A DNA stretch of 64,000 nt from Saccharomonospora azurea NA-128 (GTDB taxonomy: Bacteria; Actinomycetota; Actinomycetes; Mycobacteriales; Pseudonocardiaceae): the NCBI RefSeq assembly GCF_000231055.2, contig NZ_CM001466.1:4211238-4275237 (forward strand), in the 5' to 3' direction. The translations under genes were made by a program, and so were the position numbers. The notes beneath the pieces are model-generated. The model was not told where the DNA came from and ran no database searches. It saw only the letters and a program-made list of their open reading frames with translations. This document shows, one piece after another, positions 57,408-64,000 of this stretch (positions are counted from its first letter, which is position 1; each line of letters begins with the position of its first letter).

Positions 57408-58019
57408 TCACGCCCGGCGGTAGGTGAGGAGGTAGCGCCAGAACGGCAGCACGCGCACCCGGCTGCCGGGCAACAGCCGGGCGGCTTCGCGGCGGACGTC
57501 GTTCAGCGACATGTCCCAGTCTCCGACCGGGGCCCGCGGCACGGGGTCTTCGCCGCCGCCGAGCCGGTCGGCGACGGACACGACGGCGTTCGCGAGCAGG
57601 TTGACCGGGACGGAGGTATGCCAGATCACCCGGTCGCGCAGCGTGCTGGGGTGCGCGAGACCCAACACGGCGAGCACGCCGCCCGGGGCGAGCGCCTCCC
57701 GCAGCGTCGTCACGGTCGCGAACGGCATGTGGTGCAGCGACGCGACGCACGTGATCAGGTCGTAGTGCCGCGATGGCAGCGGTCGCGTGGTGACGTCGGC
57801 GTGCCGGTAGACGACGGAGCCGGGGCCCGGCGAGCCCAGCGCCTCGGCCACCGCCACGACGTCCTCCGCCGTGTCGACCGCCTCCACGGCGAGGCCCCGT
57901 GCGGCGAGCCTGCGGGCGAGCCTGCCCGTGCCGCAGCCCACGTCCAGCGCACGCCGAGCCCGCGGAGGAGCGAGCCGCAGCAACAGCGGGTGATAGCAGT
58001 CGTTGTGGTCGAAGGGCAC
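57408..58019 (-). CDS. Class I SAM-dependent methyltransferase
   Basis: A 203-residue cytosolic methyltransferase. Motif I ALDVGCGTGRLARRL near residue 25, an acidic motif II in VEAVDTAED and DLITCVASLHHMP are the SAM-binding core of the methyltransferase 11/25 group. The acceptor is unknown. GTG at 58019 lies 6 nt below a minus-strand TACCGT (plus strand 58026-58031), another leaderless arrangement. Divergent from folC. Confidence 0.87.
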   Translation of the reverse strand: MPFDHNDCYHPLLLRLAPPRARRALDVGCGTGRLARRLAARGLAVEAVDTAEDVVAVAEALGSPGPGSVVYRHADVTTRPLPSRHYDLITCVASLHHMPFATVTTLREALAPGGVLAVLGLAHPSTLRDRVIWHTSVPVNLLANAVVSVADRLGGGEDPVPRAPVGDWDMSLNDVRREAARLLPGSRVRVLPFWRYLLTYRRA

Positions 58020-58084
58020 GCGGTCACGGTATCGGCGCCGGACGTAGACTCGGGTGGCATCACCGCGAGTTGTGAGGAGAGTGC

Positions 58085-59563
58085 GTGCCGTCCGACGACC
58101 AGGAGTTTCCTCCCGAGCTGACCGAAGGGGAGAACTTCGTCGCCGGTCCGTTGCCGGACGACGAGACCGACGCAGAACCGGTGGACGAGGCCGCGATCGA
58201 CGCGGAGGCCCGCCGGGAACTTCTGGCTGTGGAGGCCGAGCTCAACTCCCGCTGGCCCGAGACCAAGATCGAACCGTCGCTGACGCGGATCTCCACGCTG
58301 GCGAACCTGCTCGGTGACCCGCAGCGGTCGTACCCGGTGATCCACGTCGCGGGCACCAACGGCAAGAGCTCCACGGCGCGCATGATCGAGGCGCTGCTCA
58401 CCCGTCTGGGACTGCGCGTGGGCCGCTACACGAGCCCGCACCTGCAACTGGTGACCGAGCGCATCAGCATCGACGGCGCACCGATCAGCGCCGAGACCTA
58501 CGTCAACACCTACCGCGACATCCAGCCCTTCATGTCGATGGTGGACAGCGCGGCGGGCGACGAGGAGCCGAGGCTGAGCAAGTTCGAGGTGCTCACCGGC
58601 ATGGCCTTCGCCGCGTTCGCCGACGCTCCCGTCGAGGTCGCCGTGCTGGAGACCGGCCTGGGTGGTCGGTGGGACGCCACCAACATCGCCGACGCGCAGA
58701 TCTCGGTGCTCACTCCGGTGGGCTACGACCACATGGAGTACCTCGGTGCGGACCTGCACTCGATCGCCGCGGAGAAGGCCGGGATCATCAAGCCCAACGG
58801 CGTCGCGATCGTGGCCGAGCAGGAGCCCGACGCCGAGCGCGCGCTGCTCGAACGCGCCGTCGAGGTGGACGCCACCGTGGCCAGGGCGGGCAGCGAGTTC
58901 GGCGTGTTGAGCCGCGACATCGCCGTCGGCGGGCAGCTGCTGAACCTCCAGGGCCTCGGCGGTGTGTACGACGAGATCTTCCTGCCCCTGCACGGCCTGC
59001 ACCAGGCGAAGAACGCCGCACTGGCGCTCGCCGCCGTCGAGGCGTTCTTCGGCGCGGGCAAGGAGCGCAAGCTCGTGGTGGACGTGGTGCGCGAGGCGTT
59101 CGCGTCGGTCGAGACGCCGGGCAGGCTCGAACGGGTCAAGTCGGCACCGACCGTGTTGCTCGACGCGGCGCACAACCCCCACGGCGCGGCCGCGCTGGCG
59201 AGCACGCTCGACGAGGAGTTCGCCTTCCGCCGGCTTGCGGCCGTGGTCGGTGTCATGGCCGACAAGGACGCCGCCGGCATCCTGGAGGCGCTCGAACCCG
59301 TGGTCGACGAGATCGTGGTGAGCCGCAACTCGTCGCCGCGTGCCATGCCGGTCGACGAGCTCGCGACGCTGGCCGTGTCGGTCTTCGGGGAGGAGCGGGT
59401 CACCGTGGAACCCCGGCTCGACACGGCCATCGAAACCGCGGTCACGCTCGTCGAGCAGCCGGAGGACCCGGAGGAACCGGTGTCCGGCGGCGGTGTGCTC
59501 GTCACGGGGTCCGTGGTCACCGCCGGAGAAGCCCGCACGTTGTTCGGCAAGGAGCCCGCATGA
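58085..59563 (+). CDS. folC: Bifunctional folylpolyglutamate/dihydrofolate synthase
   Basis: A 492-residue ATP-dependent ligase that adds glutamate to folates. The P-loop HVAGTNGKSST is near residue 88, with SPHLQLVTERISIDG, ETGLGGRWDATNI and DAAHNPHGAAAL in the C-terminal domain. An acidic 50-residue N-terminal extension precedes the core, as in several actinomycetes. GTG at 58085 follows AGGAG. Its stop overlaps the DUF4233 start (ATGA). Order folC-DUF4233-ndk matches mycobacteria except for an inserted block. Confidence 0.95.
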   Translation: MPSDDQEFPPELTEGENFVAGPLPDDETDAEPVDEAAIDAEARRELLAVEAELNSRWPETKIEPSLTRISTLANLLGDPQRSYPVIHVAGTNGKSSTARMIEALLTRLGLRVGRYTSPHLQLVTERISIDGAPISAETYVNTYRDIQPFMSMVDSAAGDEEPRLSKFEVLTGMAFAAFADAPVEVAVLETGLGGRWDATNIADAQISVLTPVGYDHMEYLGADLHSIAAEKAGIIKPNGVAIVAEQEPDAERALLERAVEVDATVARAGSEFGVLSRDIAVGGQLLNLQGLGGVYDEIFLPLHGLHQAKNAALALAAVEAFFGAGKERKLVVDVVREAFASVETPGRLERVKSAPTVLLDAAHNPHGAAALASTLDEEFAFRRLAAVVGVMADKDAAGILEALEPVVDEIVVSRNSSPRAMPVDELATLAVSVFGEERVTVEPRLDTAIETAVTLVEQPEDPEEPVSGGGVLVTGSVVTAGEARTLFGKEPA

Positions 59564-60006
59564 GTGAGTCAGCCTCGTCCGGCGCGCAGCCGGCACCGGA
59601 AACACCCGCGCCGCCCGCGAAGGACCCGATGAAGGGATTCCGCGGGGTGCAGGCCGGGACTCTGGTCCTGGAGGCCATCGTCGTCGGGCTCGCCCTGCCG
59701 GTTGTCGCGCAACTCGGCGACGGCTTGAGCAGTGTCCAGGGGTGGACCGTGGGCGGTATCGCGGTGGCGCTGCTCGTGTGCGCCGGGCTGCTGCGGTTCC
59801 CGTGGTCGATCTGGGTCATCCTCGCGCTGAACGTGGCTTTGATCGCGTTCGTCGTCACCCTGCCCTGGGTGACGGTGATCGGCGTGCTCTTCCTCGCGGT
59901 GTGGCTCTGGCTGATGTGGCTGCGCCGCGACGTCGCCCGCCGCATGGCGGCGGGCCGACTGCCCGGCCAACAGGCGACCGCCCAGGACGACCAACCGTCC
60001 ACCTGA
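59560..60006 (+). CDS. DUF4233 membrane protein (Rv2446c-like)
   Basis: A 148-residue integral membrane protein with four hydrophobic helices after a Pro/Ala-rich N-terminus. KGFRGVQAGTLVLEAIVVGLALPVV is the DUF4233 signature. Function unknown, but it almost always follows folC in actinobacteria. ATG at 59560 overlaps the folC stop and has AAGGAG upstream. Confidence 0.88.
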   Translation: MSESASSGAQPAPETPAPPAKDPMKGFRGVQAGTLVLEAIVVGLALPVVAQLGDGLSSVQGWTVGGIAVALLVCAGLLRFPWSIWVILALNVALIAFVVTLPWVTVIGVLFLAVWLWLMWLRRDVARRMAAGRLPGQQATAQDDQPST

Positions 60007-60008
60007 AC

Positions 60009-60092
60009 CGTGTCCGCGGTCTGCGCACGCGTGTCCGCACTTCCCGCACTCGTGTCCGCGGTCTACGCACGCGTGTCCGCAGTTCCCGTACG
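60009..60092. repeat. Four 21-bp tandem repeats (two 42-bp units)
   Basis: Four exactly spaced 21-bp units start at 60009, 60030, 60051 and 60072, each beginning CGTGTCCGC. Units 1 and 3 share GGTCTRCGCACG and units 2 and 4 share the TTCCCG type, making two 42-bp repeats. It starts 3 bp after the DUF4233 stop and ends next to the following convergent stop. Confidence 0.9.
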
Positions 60093-60097
60093 GGCAG

Positions 60098-60538
60098 TCA
60101 GCGCGGGTTCTCCCGGCCGCGCACGATCCCGTGCCAGGTGGCCAACAGCAGTGTGACCACGAGACCGACCCCGGAGAACAGGACCACCGCGGCGGGGGCG
60201 TTCGCGGGCGTGTCGGTCCGGCTCCCGCCCTGCTCGCACCGCACCTCGATACCGGCGCCGAAGCGAAGCTCGGCGGTGCCGTCGCAGGCGCTCATGAGCT
60301 CCACGAACCCGAGCAGTCCGGCGAGCAGGCAGGCGAGCAACGCCGCGCACGCCCACACGCTGAGCAGCAGCGCCGAGACGCGGCGTTCGCCACCCCGTCC
60401 GCGTGACGTGGGTGGGACACCAGCACGGTCGAACGGCGGTGGGGGCGGAGTGTCCGAGTGGAACGTGTACTGGCGTGCTCCCTCGTGTGCCCCGCGGTCG
60501 CCGTCAGCCGCGGACCCCGAACCCGTCGAAGAACTCAT
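60098..60538 (-). CDS. Two-helix membrane protein of ESX-like cluster
   Basis: A 146-residue protein with a Pro-rich hydrophilic N-terminus (TPPPPPFDRAG) and two transmembrane helices (SALLLSVWACAALLACLLAGLLGFVEL and AAVVLFSGVGLVVTLLLATWHG) flanking an extracellular loop with two cysteines (SACDG, VRCEQ). No named family recognised. ATG at 60538 lies inside the end of the upstream YbaB-like gene (35-nt overlap), implying co-expression with the ESX-like genes. Confidence 0.7.
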   Translation of the reverse strand: MSSSTGSGSAADGDRGAHEGARQYTFHSDTPPPPPFDRAGVPPTSRGRGGERRVSALLLSVWACAALLACLLAGLLGFVELMSACDGTAELRFGAGIEVRCEQGGSRTDTPANAPAAVVLFSGVGLVVTLLLATWHGIVRGRENPR

Positions 60539-60908
60539 CGTCGCCGGGCCTTTCCTCCCGCCGCGACTCCTGCGGCGGGCGCGTCGTCGACTCCACGTGA
60601 GCCCGCAGCCTGGGTGCGTTCTCCAGCTCGCTCGCCAGCGAGGCGAGGTCGAAGTCGAGCAGCGTCGCGGCCTTCGCCGCGGCGGCGTACGCGCTGTTGA
60701 TCTCGTCGGTCAGCCACTGCTCGTCACCGTCGCGCACGGTCCCCGGCGCGATGTGCACCCGCTTCTGCCTGCCGAGCATGTCGACCCACACGGTGACGAC
60801 ACCACTGCGGGACTCCCCTTTGAACTCGCTGAACAGTGCCTGCTCGGGATTCTGCCGGATCCGCCGCAACCTGTCCTTCATCGCCTGGATGTCGTCCGGA
60901 CTGGTCAT
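60504..60908 (-). CDS. YbaB/EbfC-like protein (ESX-associated)
   Basis: A 134-residue soluble protein. The helix-strand-helix pattern DIQAMKDRLRRI, SRSGVVTVWVDMLGRQKRVHIAP, EQWLTDEINSAYAAAAKAA resembles YbaB/EbfC DNA-binding proteins, and many actinomycetes encode such proteins next to WXG100-type genes (EspL-like). The C-terminus is acidic and disordered. ATG at 60908 has GGAGG 4 nt upstream. Third gene of a four-gene minus-strand cluster. Confidence 0.75.
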   Translation of the reverse strand: MTSPDDIQAMKDRLRRIRQNPEQALFSEFKGESRSGVVTVWVDMLGRQKRVHIAPGTVRDGDEQWLTDEINSAYAAAAKAATLLDFDLASLASELENAPRLRAHVESTTRPPQESRREERPGDDEFFDGFGVRG

Positions 60909-60924
60909 GGTGCCTCCCAGGTCG

Positions 60925-61587
60925 TCACGGGGTGGCCTTGTCGGCCGACGTCATGGTTTCCTGCGCCTCGGTCCCGGCCGCTTGGAGCGCGTCGATCTTC
61001 GCCTGGTTGTTGCTGTGGATGGTCCACCAGATGGACACCGCGCCGACGAGGATGCTCAGGATCCCGATGACGAGTCCGACCACGGCGCCGACGCCCGTCC
61101 ATCCGGCCGAGATCTCGACGATCAGCGCGACGACGACGCCGATGATCGACAGGGCGAGTCCGATCAGGGCGAGGATGTCGGCGACGCTGCGCCCGAACAC
61201 CTGGTCCCAGGCGTCCGCGATCTCCTCGAGAGCCTGACCGACGTCGGCCGACGGTTTCCGCATGCTGTCGAGTGCTTTCTTGGTCTTCTCGATCCGCAGT
61301 GCGTAGGCGTTCTTTCCGTCGCCGGTCCACGCCGACGATTCCCGTATCGCTTCGTCGAGTTTCGCGACGCACGCGTCGAACTTGGTGCCGATGAGGTCGT
61401 TGCCTTCCTCGCCGCCGGTTCCCCACACGTCTTCGGCCACGGTGCGCAATCGATCCGTGCTGATGTCCCGGACGAGTCGCAGAGTGTTCTCGACCGACGG
61501 CAGGTCTTCGCCGTGTTCCCGCAGGAACGAGTCCACTTCACGCGCATCCGAGAGAAGGCCGTCGTCGATCACGTCCTCGAGAGCCAT
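60925..61587 (-). CDS. WXG100-superfamily-like protein with C-terminal membrane helices
   Basis: A 220-residue protein. The N-terminal 130 residues are helical and contain ESSAWTGDGKNAYALRIEKTKKALDSM, the W-x-G turn of WXG100/ESX proteins. Residues 135-190 form two transmembrane helices (SVADILALIGLALSIIGVVVALIVEISAG and GAVVGLVIGILSILVGAVSIWW). ATG at 61587 has GAGGAG 9 nt upstream. It may be a type VII secretion effector or chaperone; secretion genes themselves are not in the window. Confidence 0.75.
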   Translation of the reverse strand: MALEDVIDDGLLSDAREVDSFLREHGEDLPSVENTLRLVRDISTDRLRTVAEDVWGTGGEEGNDLIGTKFDACVAKLDEAIRESSAWTGDGKNAYALRIEKTKKALDSMRKPSADVGQALEEIADAWDQVFGRSVADILALIGLALSIIGVVVALIVEISAGWTGVGAVVGLVIGILSILVGAVSIWWTIHSNNQAKIDALQAAGTEAQETMTSADKATP

Positions 61588-61600
61588 GGGCGGTCACTCC

Positions 61601-61963
61601 TCAGTCCGGGTCGTGTGTGCGGACCCACTCCGCGACCTCGTCCTCGGTCACCTGGTACTCGACACCGGCCTTGGCCACGCCTTCGGCGGTGTTCTCGATG
61701 GTCGCGTGGGTGCGGTGGACGAATTCCTGCATGGCCTTGACGACCTGGGGATATTTCTGGTCGACGAATCTCGTGAGTTCGAGGACGGTCTCCTCGACGG
61801 TCTCCTCGACATTCTCGTACTGGCTCACGGACTGGGTCGTGAGGAACCCTTCGAGGCTCGCGCGTTCCTCGAAATCGGTGAGTCCGAGTTCGTCGCCGGC
61901 CGTGTGCAGGATGTTGTCGAGGCGGCTGATTTCGTCCGGGTCGAGGCCGTATCCGTCGGACAT
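61601..61963 (-). CDS. ESX-1 EspC-like / WXG100-type small protein
   Basis: A 120-residue acidic helical protein without signal peptide: residues 5-60 and 65-100 are amphipathic helices, and the C-terminus has YQVTEDEVAEWVRTHDPD, similar in style to the YxxxD/E secretion tail of type VII substrates (Y..... EVAEW). First gene of the cluster, 13 bp before the WXG-like gene. Assignment is based on size, helicity and context. Confidence 0.65.
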   Translation of the reverse strand: MSDGYGLDPDEISRLDNILHTAGDELGLTDFEERASLEGFLTTQSVSQYENVEETVEETVLELTRFVDQKYPQVVKAMQEFVHRTHATIENTAEGVAKAGVEYQVTEDEVAEWVRTHDPD

Positions 61964-62155
61964 GGAGCCCCCAGGTCGATCACGAATCCGGGTACGCGGA
62001 ACAGGTGCGGAAACTGTCCCAGCGCTCTCCGCTGGGTGTCAACGTCCAACCGGGGGAAGCCCGGAACGCGGTGTGCGGGATAGCGCCCGTTAGGCTGCGC
62101 ACAACGGGTCGAATTCGACCCTTCCCATACCTGATCACCAAAGGAGAACCGCACC

Positions 62156-62566
62156 GTGAGTGAGCGCACGCTCGTCCTGGTCAAGCCCGACGGCGTCGAG
62201 CGCGGTCTCGTCGGCGAGGTCATCGCTCGGATCGAGCGCAAGGGCCTGCGGCTGGCTGCCATGGACCTGCGCACCGCCGAGCGTTCGGTGGCCGAGGAGC
62301 ACTACGCCGAGCACAAGGACAAGCCGTTCTACGGCGACCTCCTCGACTTCATCACGTCCGGTCCGCTCGTCGCGATCGCGGTCGAGGGTCCGCGCGCGAT
62401 CGCCGCGTTCCGTCAGCTGGCCGGTGGCACCGACCCGGTCGAGAAGGCCACGCCGGGCACCATCCGTGGTGACTACGCCCTGGAGACGCAGTACAACCTG
62501 GTGCACGGTTCGGACTCCCCGGAGTCGGCCGAGCGTGAGCTGAAGCTCTGGTTCCCCGACCTGTGA
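62156..62566 (+). CDS. ndk: Nucleoside diphosphate kinase
   Basis: A 136-residue cytosolic enzyme that balances NTP pools using a phospho-His intermediate. [20 protein letters not shown] is the N-terminal strand, [18 protein letters not shown] the Kpn-loop region and [15 protein letters not shown] carries the catalytic His near 116. GTG at 62156 has AAGGAG 9 nt upstream. A TAGGCT (62091-62096) may be its -10. Confidence 0.97.
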   Translation: MSERTLVLVKPDGVERGLVGEVIARIERKGLRLAAMDLRTAERSVAEEHYAEHKDKPFYGDLLDFITSGPLVAIAVEGPRAIAAFRQLAGGTDPVEKATPGTIRGDYALETQYNLVHGSDSPESAERELKLWFPDL

Positions 62567-62573
62567 CGACCGT

Positions 62574-62611
62574 GGCCGAGGTGACCGGGCGACGTCCCGG
62601 TCACCTCGGCC
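62574..62611. terminator. Bidirectional hairpin between ndk and DapA-family gene
   Basis: GGCCGAGGTGACCGGG (62574-62589) pairs perfectly with CCCGGTCACCTCGGCC (62596-62611), a 16-bp stem with a 6-nt loop between convergent genes. Confidence 0.88.
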
Positions 62612-62617
62612 TGTCGT

Positions 62618-63553
62618 TCAGCCCGCCGTGACCGGACCCAGCCCGGCCTCGTCGAGCAGGGCCGCGATGGTGTGCGTCTCTTCGGCGTCGAGGGGCCCCA
62701 GCGGCGGGTTGGTGGCGGGGTGGGCGAGGACGCCGCGCACCGCGAGCGCGGCTTTGAACGCTCCGAGTGCGCCGGCCGTGAACCCGATGCGGGAGCGGTC
62801 GGCGACGGAGACGATGCGGAACAGTCTCGCGAGGCGGTCCTGCTCCCGCGCGGCCGTGCGGTGCTCACCGGCGCGCGCCGCCTGGTAGAGCCGGACGTAA
62901 CCGTGCGGGTCCACGTTGCCGAGTCCCGGCACGATCCCCGCGGCTCCGACCTGCACGGCCGTGTCGGCGAACAGTTCCGAGCCGGTGAGGGCGGGAAGGT
63001 CGGTACGCCGGAGCACCTCGCGGAATGCGGCGAGGTCGCCGCTGGAGTCTTTGAGGGCCACCACGAGCTCCTCGGCGGCGAGCTCGGCGATGACGTCCGC
63101 GCTCAGACCCACGTGGACGGCGCTCGGGATGTCGTAGGCCACGACGGGTGCGTCCACGGCAGCGTGGACGTGCCGGAAGTGGTCGACGATCTCGGTGTCG
63201 TTCGGCTGCACGTAGAACGGGGCGGTGACGACCACCGCGTCGGCGCCCAGCGACGCCGCCTGTCGCGCGTGTTCGATCACTTTGCGCGTGCCCGTGTCGA
63301 TTGCTCCGACGAGCACGGGGACGGCTCCCCCCACCGCGCCCACGACCACCTCGACCGCCGCGCGGCGTTGTGCCGTGTCGAGCAGGGCGATCTCCCCGCT
63401 GGACCCGCCGACGAACACGCCGTGCACACCGGCGTCGAGCTGGAACGACACGAGCCGTTCGAGGGAGGCGCGGTCGACGTCCCCGTGCTCGTCGAGTGGG
63501 GTCACGAGCGGGGGGACGACGCCGTGGAGACGTCGGGCGGAGTCAGGAGCCAC
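62618..63553 (-). CDS. DapA/NanA-family class I aldolase-like lyase
   Basis: A 311-residue TIM-barrel of the dihydrodipicolinate synthase/N-acetylneuraminate lyase family. GGSSGEIALL is the substrate-carboxylate loop, VAYDIPSAVHVG carries the catalytic Tyr and VALKDSSGD the Schiff-base Lys. It lacks features that mark a genuine DapA of lysine synthesis, and its coupling to a transporter gene suggests catabolism of a sugar acid or related 2-keto acid. GTG at 63553 lies within the 3' end of the MFS gene (11-nt overlap), with AAGGAAG upstream. Confidence 0.87.
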   Translation of the reverse strand: MAPDSARRLHGVVPPLVTPLDEHGDVDRASLERLVSFQLDAGVHGVFVGGSSGEIALLDTAQRRAAVEVVVGAVGGAVPVLVGAIDTGTRKVIEHARQAASLGADAVVVTAPFYVQPNDTEIVDHFRHVHAAVDAPVVAYDIPSAVHVGLSADVIAELAAEELVVALKDSSGDLAAFREVLRRTDLPALTGSELFADTAVQVGAAGIVPGLGNVDPHGYVRLYQAARAGEHRTAAREQDRLARLFRIVSVADRSRIGFTAGALGAFKAALAVRGVLAHPATNPPLGPLDAEETHTIAALLDEAGLGPVTAG

Positions 63554-64000
63554 TGCTTGTCTTCCTTTCCGGTGTGGACAGTGCGGGAGCGTCGTTCGGC
63601 ACCCGCAGCGCGCGGCCGATCCGTGCGGGGATGTCCAGGCCGATGATGAGGGCCACGACGACGGTGAGCGACACGGCGAGCGTGGTCAGTGCCGAGCCGA
63701 GGCTGCCGAAGTCCTCGGCGATCGCCGCGCCCGCCAGCGGTGCGACGGCGCCGCCGAGCGCGCCGACGTTGTAGGAGAACCCGAGTCCCGCGGCACGCAA
63801 CCGGGTGGGGAAGTGGTCGCCGATGAACTTCGGGAGCAGGCCGGAGATGCCCTGGCTCGTGGCTTGCATCGCGAAGAGCAGCACCCACAGCAGCACCACG
63901 TTGTCCGCGGGCAGGGCGAACGCGGGGAACACGAACGCGAGCGACACGAACAGTCCGAGCACGTAGGCGCGGCGGGTGCCGAGCTTGTCGCCCACCATGC
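63543..64000 (-). CDS. MFS transporter, C-terminal part (cut by window edge)
   Basis: Only the last 150 or so residues are in the window. They contain the inter-repeat MFS motif GDKLGTRRAYVLG and four to five transmembrane helices, with SQGISGLLPKFIGDHFPTRLRAAGLGFSYNVGALGGAVAPL resembling the metabolite:H+ symporter (sugar-acid/sialate transporter) subgroup. The C-terminal tail is hydrophilic. It overlaps the downstream aldolase gene, so the pair probably imports and cleaves one substrate. Confidence 0.85.
   Translation of the reverse strand, partial: MVGDKLGTRRAYVLGLFVSLAFVFPAFALPADNVVLLWVLLFAMQATSQGISGLLPKFIGDHFPTRLRAAGLGFSYNVGALGGAVAPLAGAAIAEDFGSLGSALTTLAVSLTVVVALIIGLDIPARIGRALRVPNDAPALSTPERKTSSGS

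Overview
The window is a very GC-rich chromosomal segment of an actinomycete. GTG and TTG starts are common, stop-to-start overlaps of the ATGA/GTGA type are frequent, and many starts lie 6-8 nt below a TANNNT -10 box. Gene content (mycothiol-type DsbA protein, trHbO, ClpP1/ClpP2, giant NAD-glutamate dehydrogenase, ESX-like small proteins) fits the order Pseudonocardiales; a Saccharomonospora/Amycolatopsis-like genome is my best guess, not proven. From memory, the backbone follows the Mycobacterium tuberculosis Rv2477c to Rv2445c order: ettA, gdh, thioesterase, Rv2474c-like, glbO, HNH, DUF5130, pepN, Rv2466c-like, rpiB, nei, tig, clpP1, clpP2, clpX, valS, folC, DUF4233, ndk. Genes that interrupt this order are the lineage-specific part.

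Layout. 0.1-3 kb: a secreted I36-type inhibitor-like protein and a CopD-CtaG copper/cytochrome oxidase membrane protein. 3-13.4 kb: ettA, an unrecognised 771-residue protein, NAD-GDH, thioesterase and a conserved hypothetical. 13.4-19.4 kb: DUF305 lipoprotein, secreted LVIVD protein, trHbO with a MscS channel, HNH nuclease, a 101-residue protein built almost wholly from GTRVTx hexapeptides, and a membrane/DUF5130 pair. 19.5-27 kb: pepN, Mrx2-like DsbA protein, metallo-beta-lactamase fold protein, rpiB, nei, DUF1542-like and NlpC/P60 proteins. 27.1-28.4 kb: tRNA-Gly, tRNA-Pro and a graveyard of sulfatase and bile-acid-symporter-like fragments. 28.5-34.7 kb: two DUF485-like/sodium:solute symporter modules, the second in a four-gene overlapping operon with a LytS/LytTR two-component system. 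35-41 kb: nhaA, tig, clpP1P2, clpX. 41-44 kb: a MEDS-ATPase regulator, a Tat-exported hydrolase and fdhD. 44-48 kb: valS and an SGNH lipase.

48-57.3 kb is one sugar-utilisation operon: ribose-type ABC transporter (ATPase, two permeases, lipoprotein binding protein), an epimerase-like TIM barrel, and a 1200-residue secreted ThuA/PQQ-type sugar dehydrogenase/PKD/CBM6/FIMAH protein. It has a promoter with a good -35 overlapped by an inverted repeat. 57.4-62.6 kb: methyltransferase, folC, DUF4233, a 21-bp tandem repeat, four ESX/type VII-like small genes, and ndk. The right edge holds a DapA-family aldolase coupled to a truncated MFS transporter.

The most unusual feature is the hexapeptide-repeat gene at 18095-18400. 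It has a strong ribosome binding site, a 54-bp higher-order repeat and no recognisable family.
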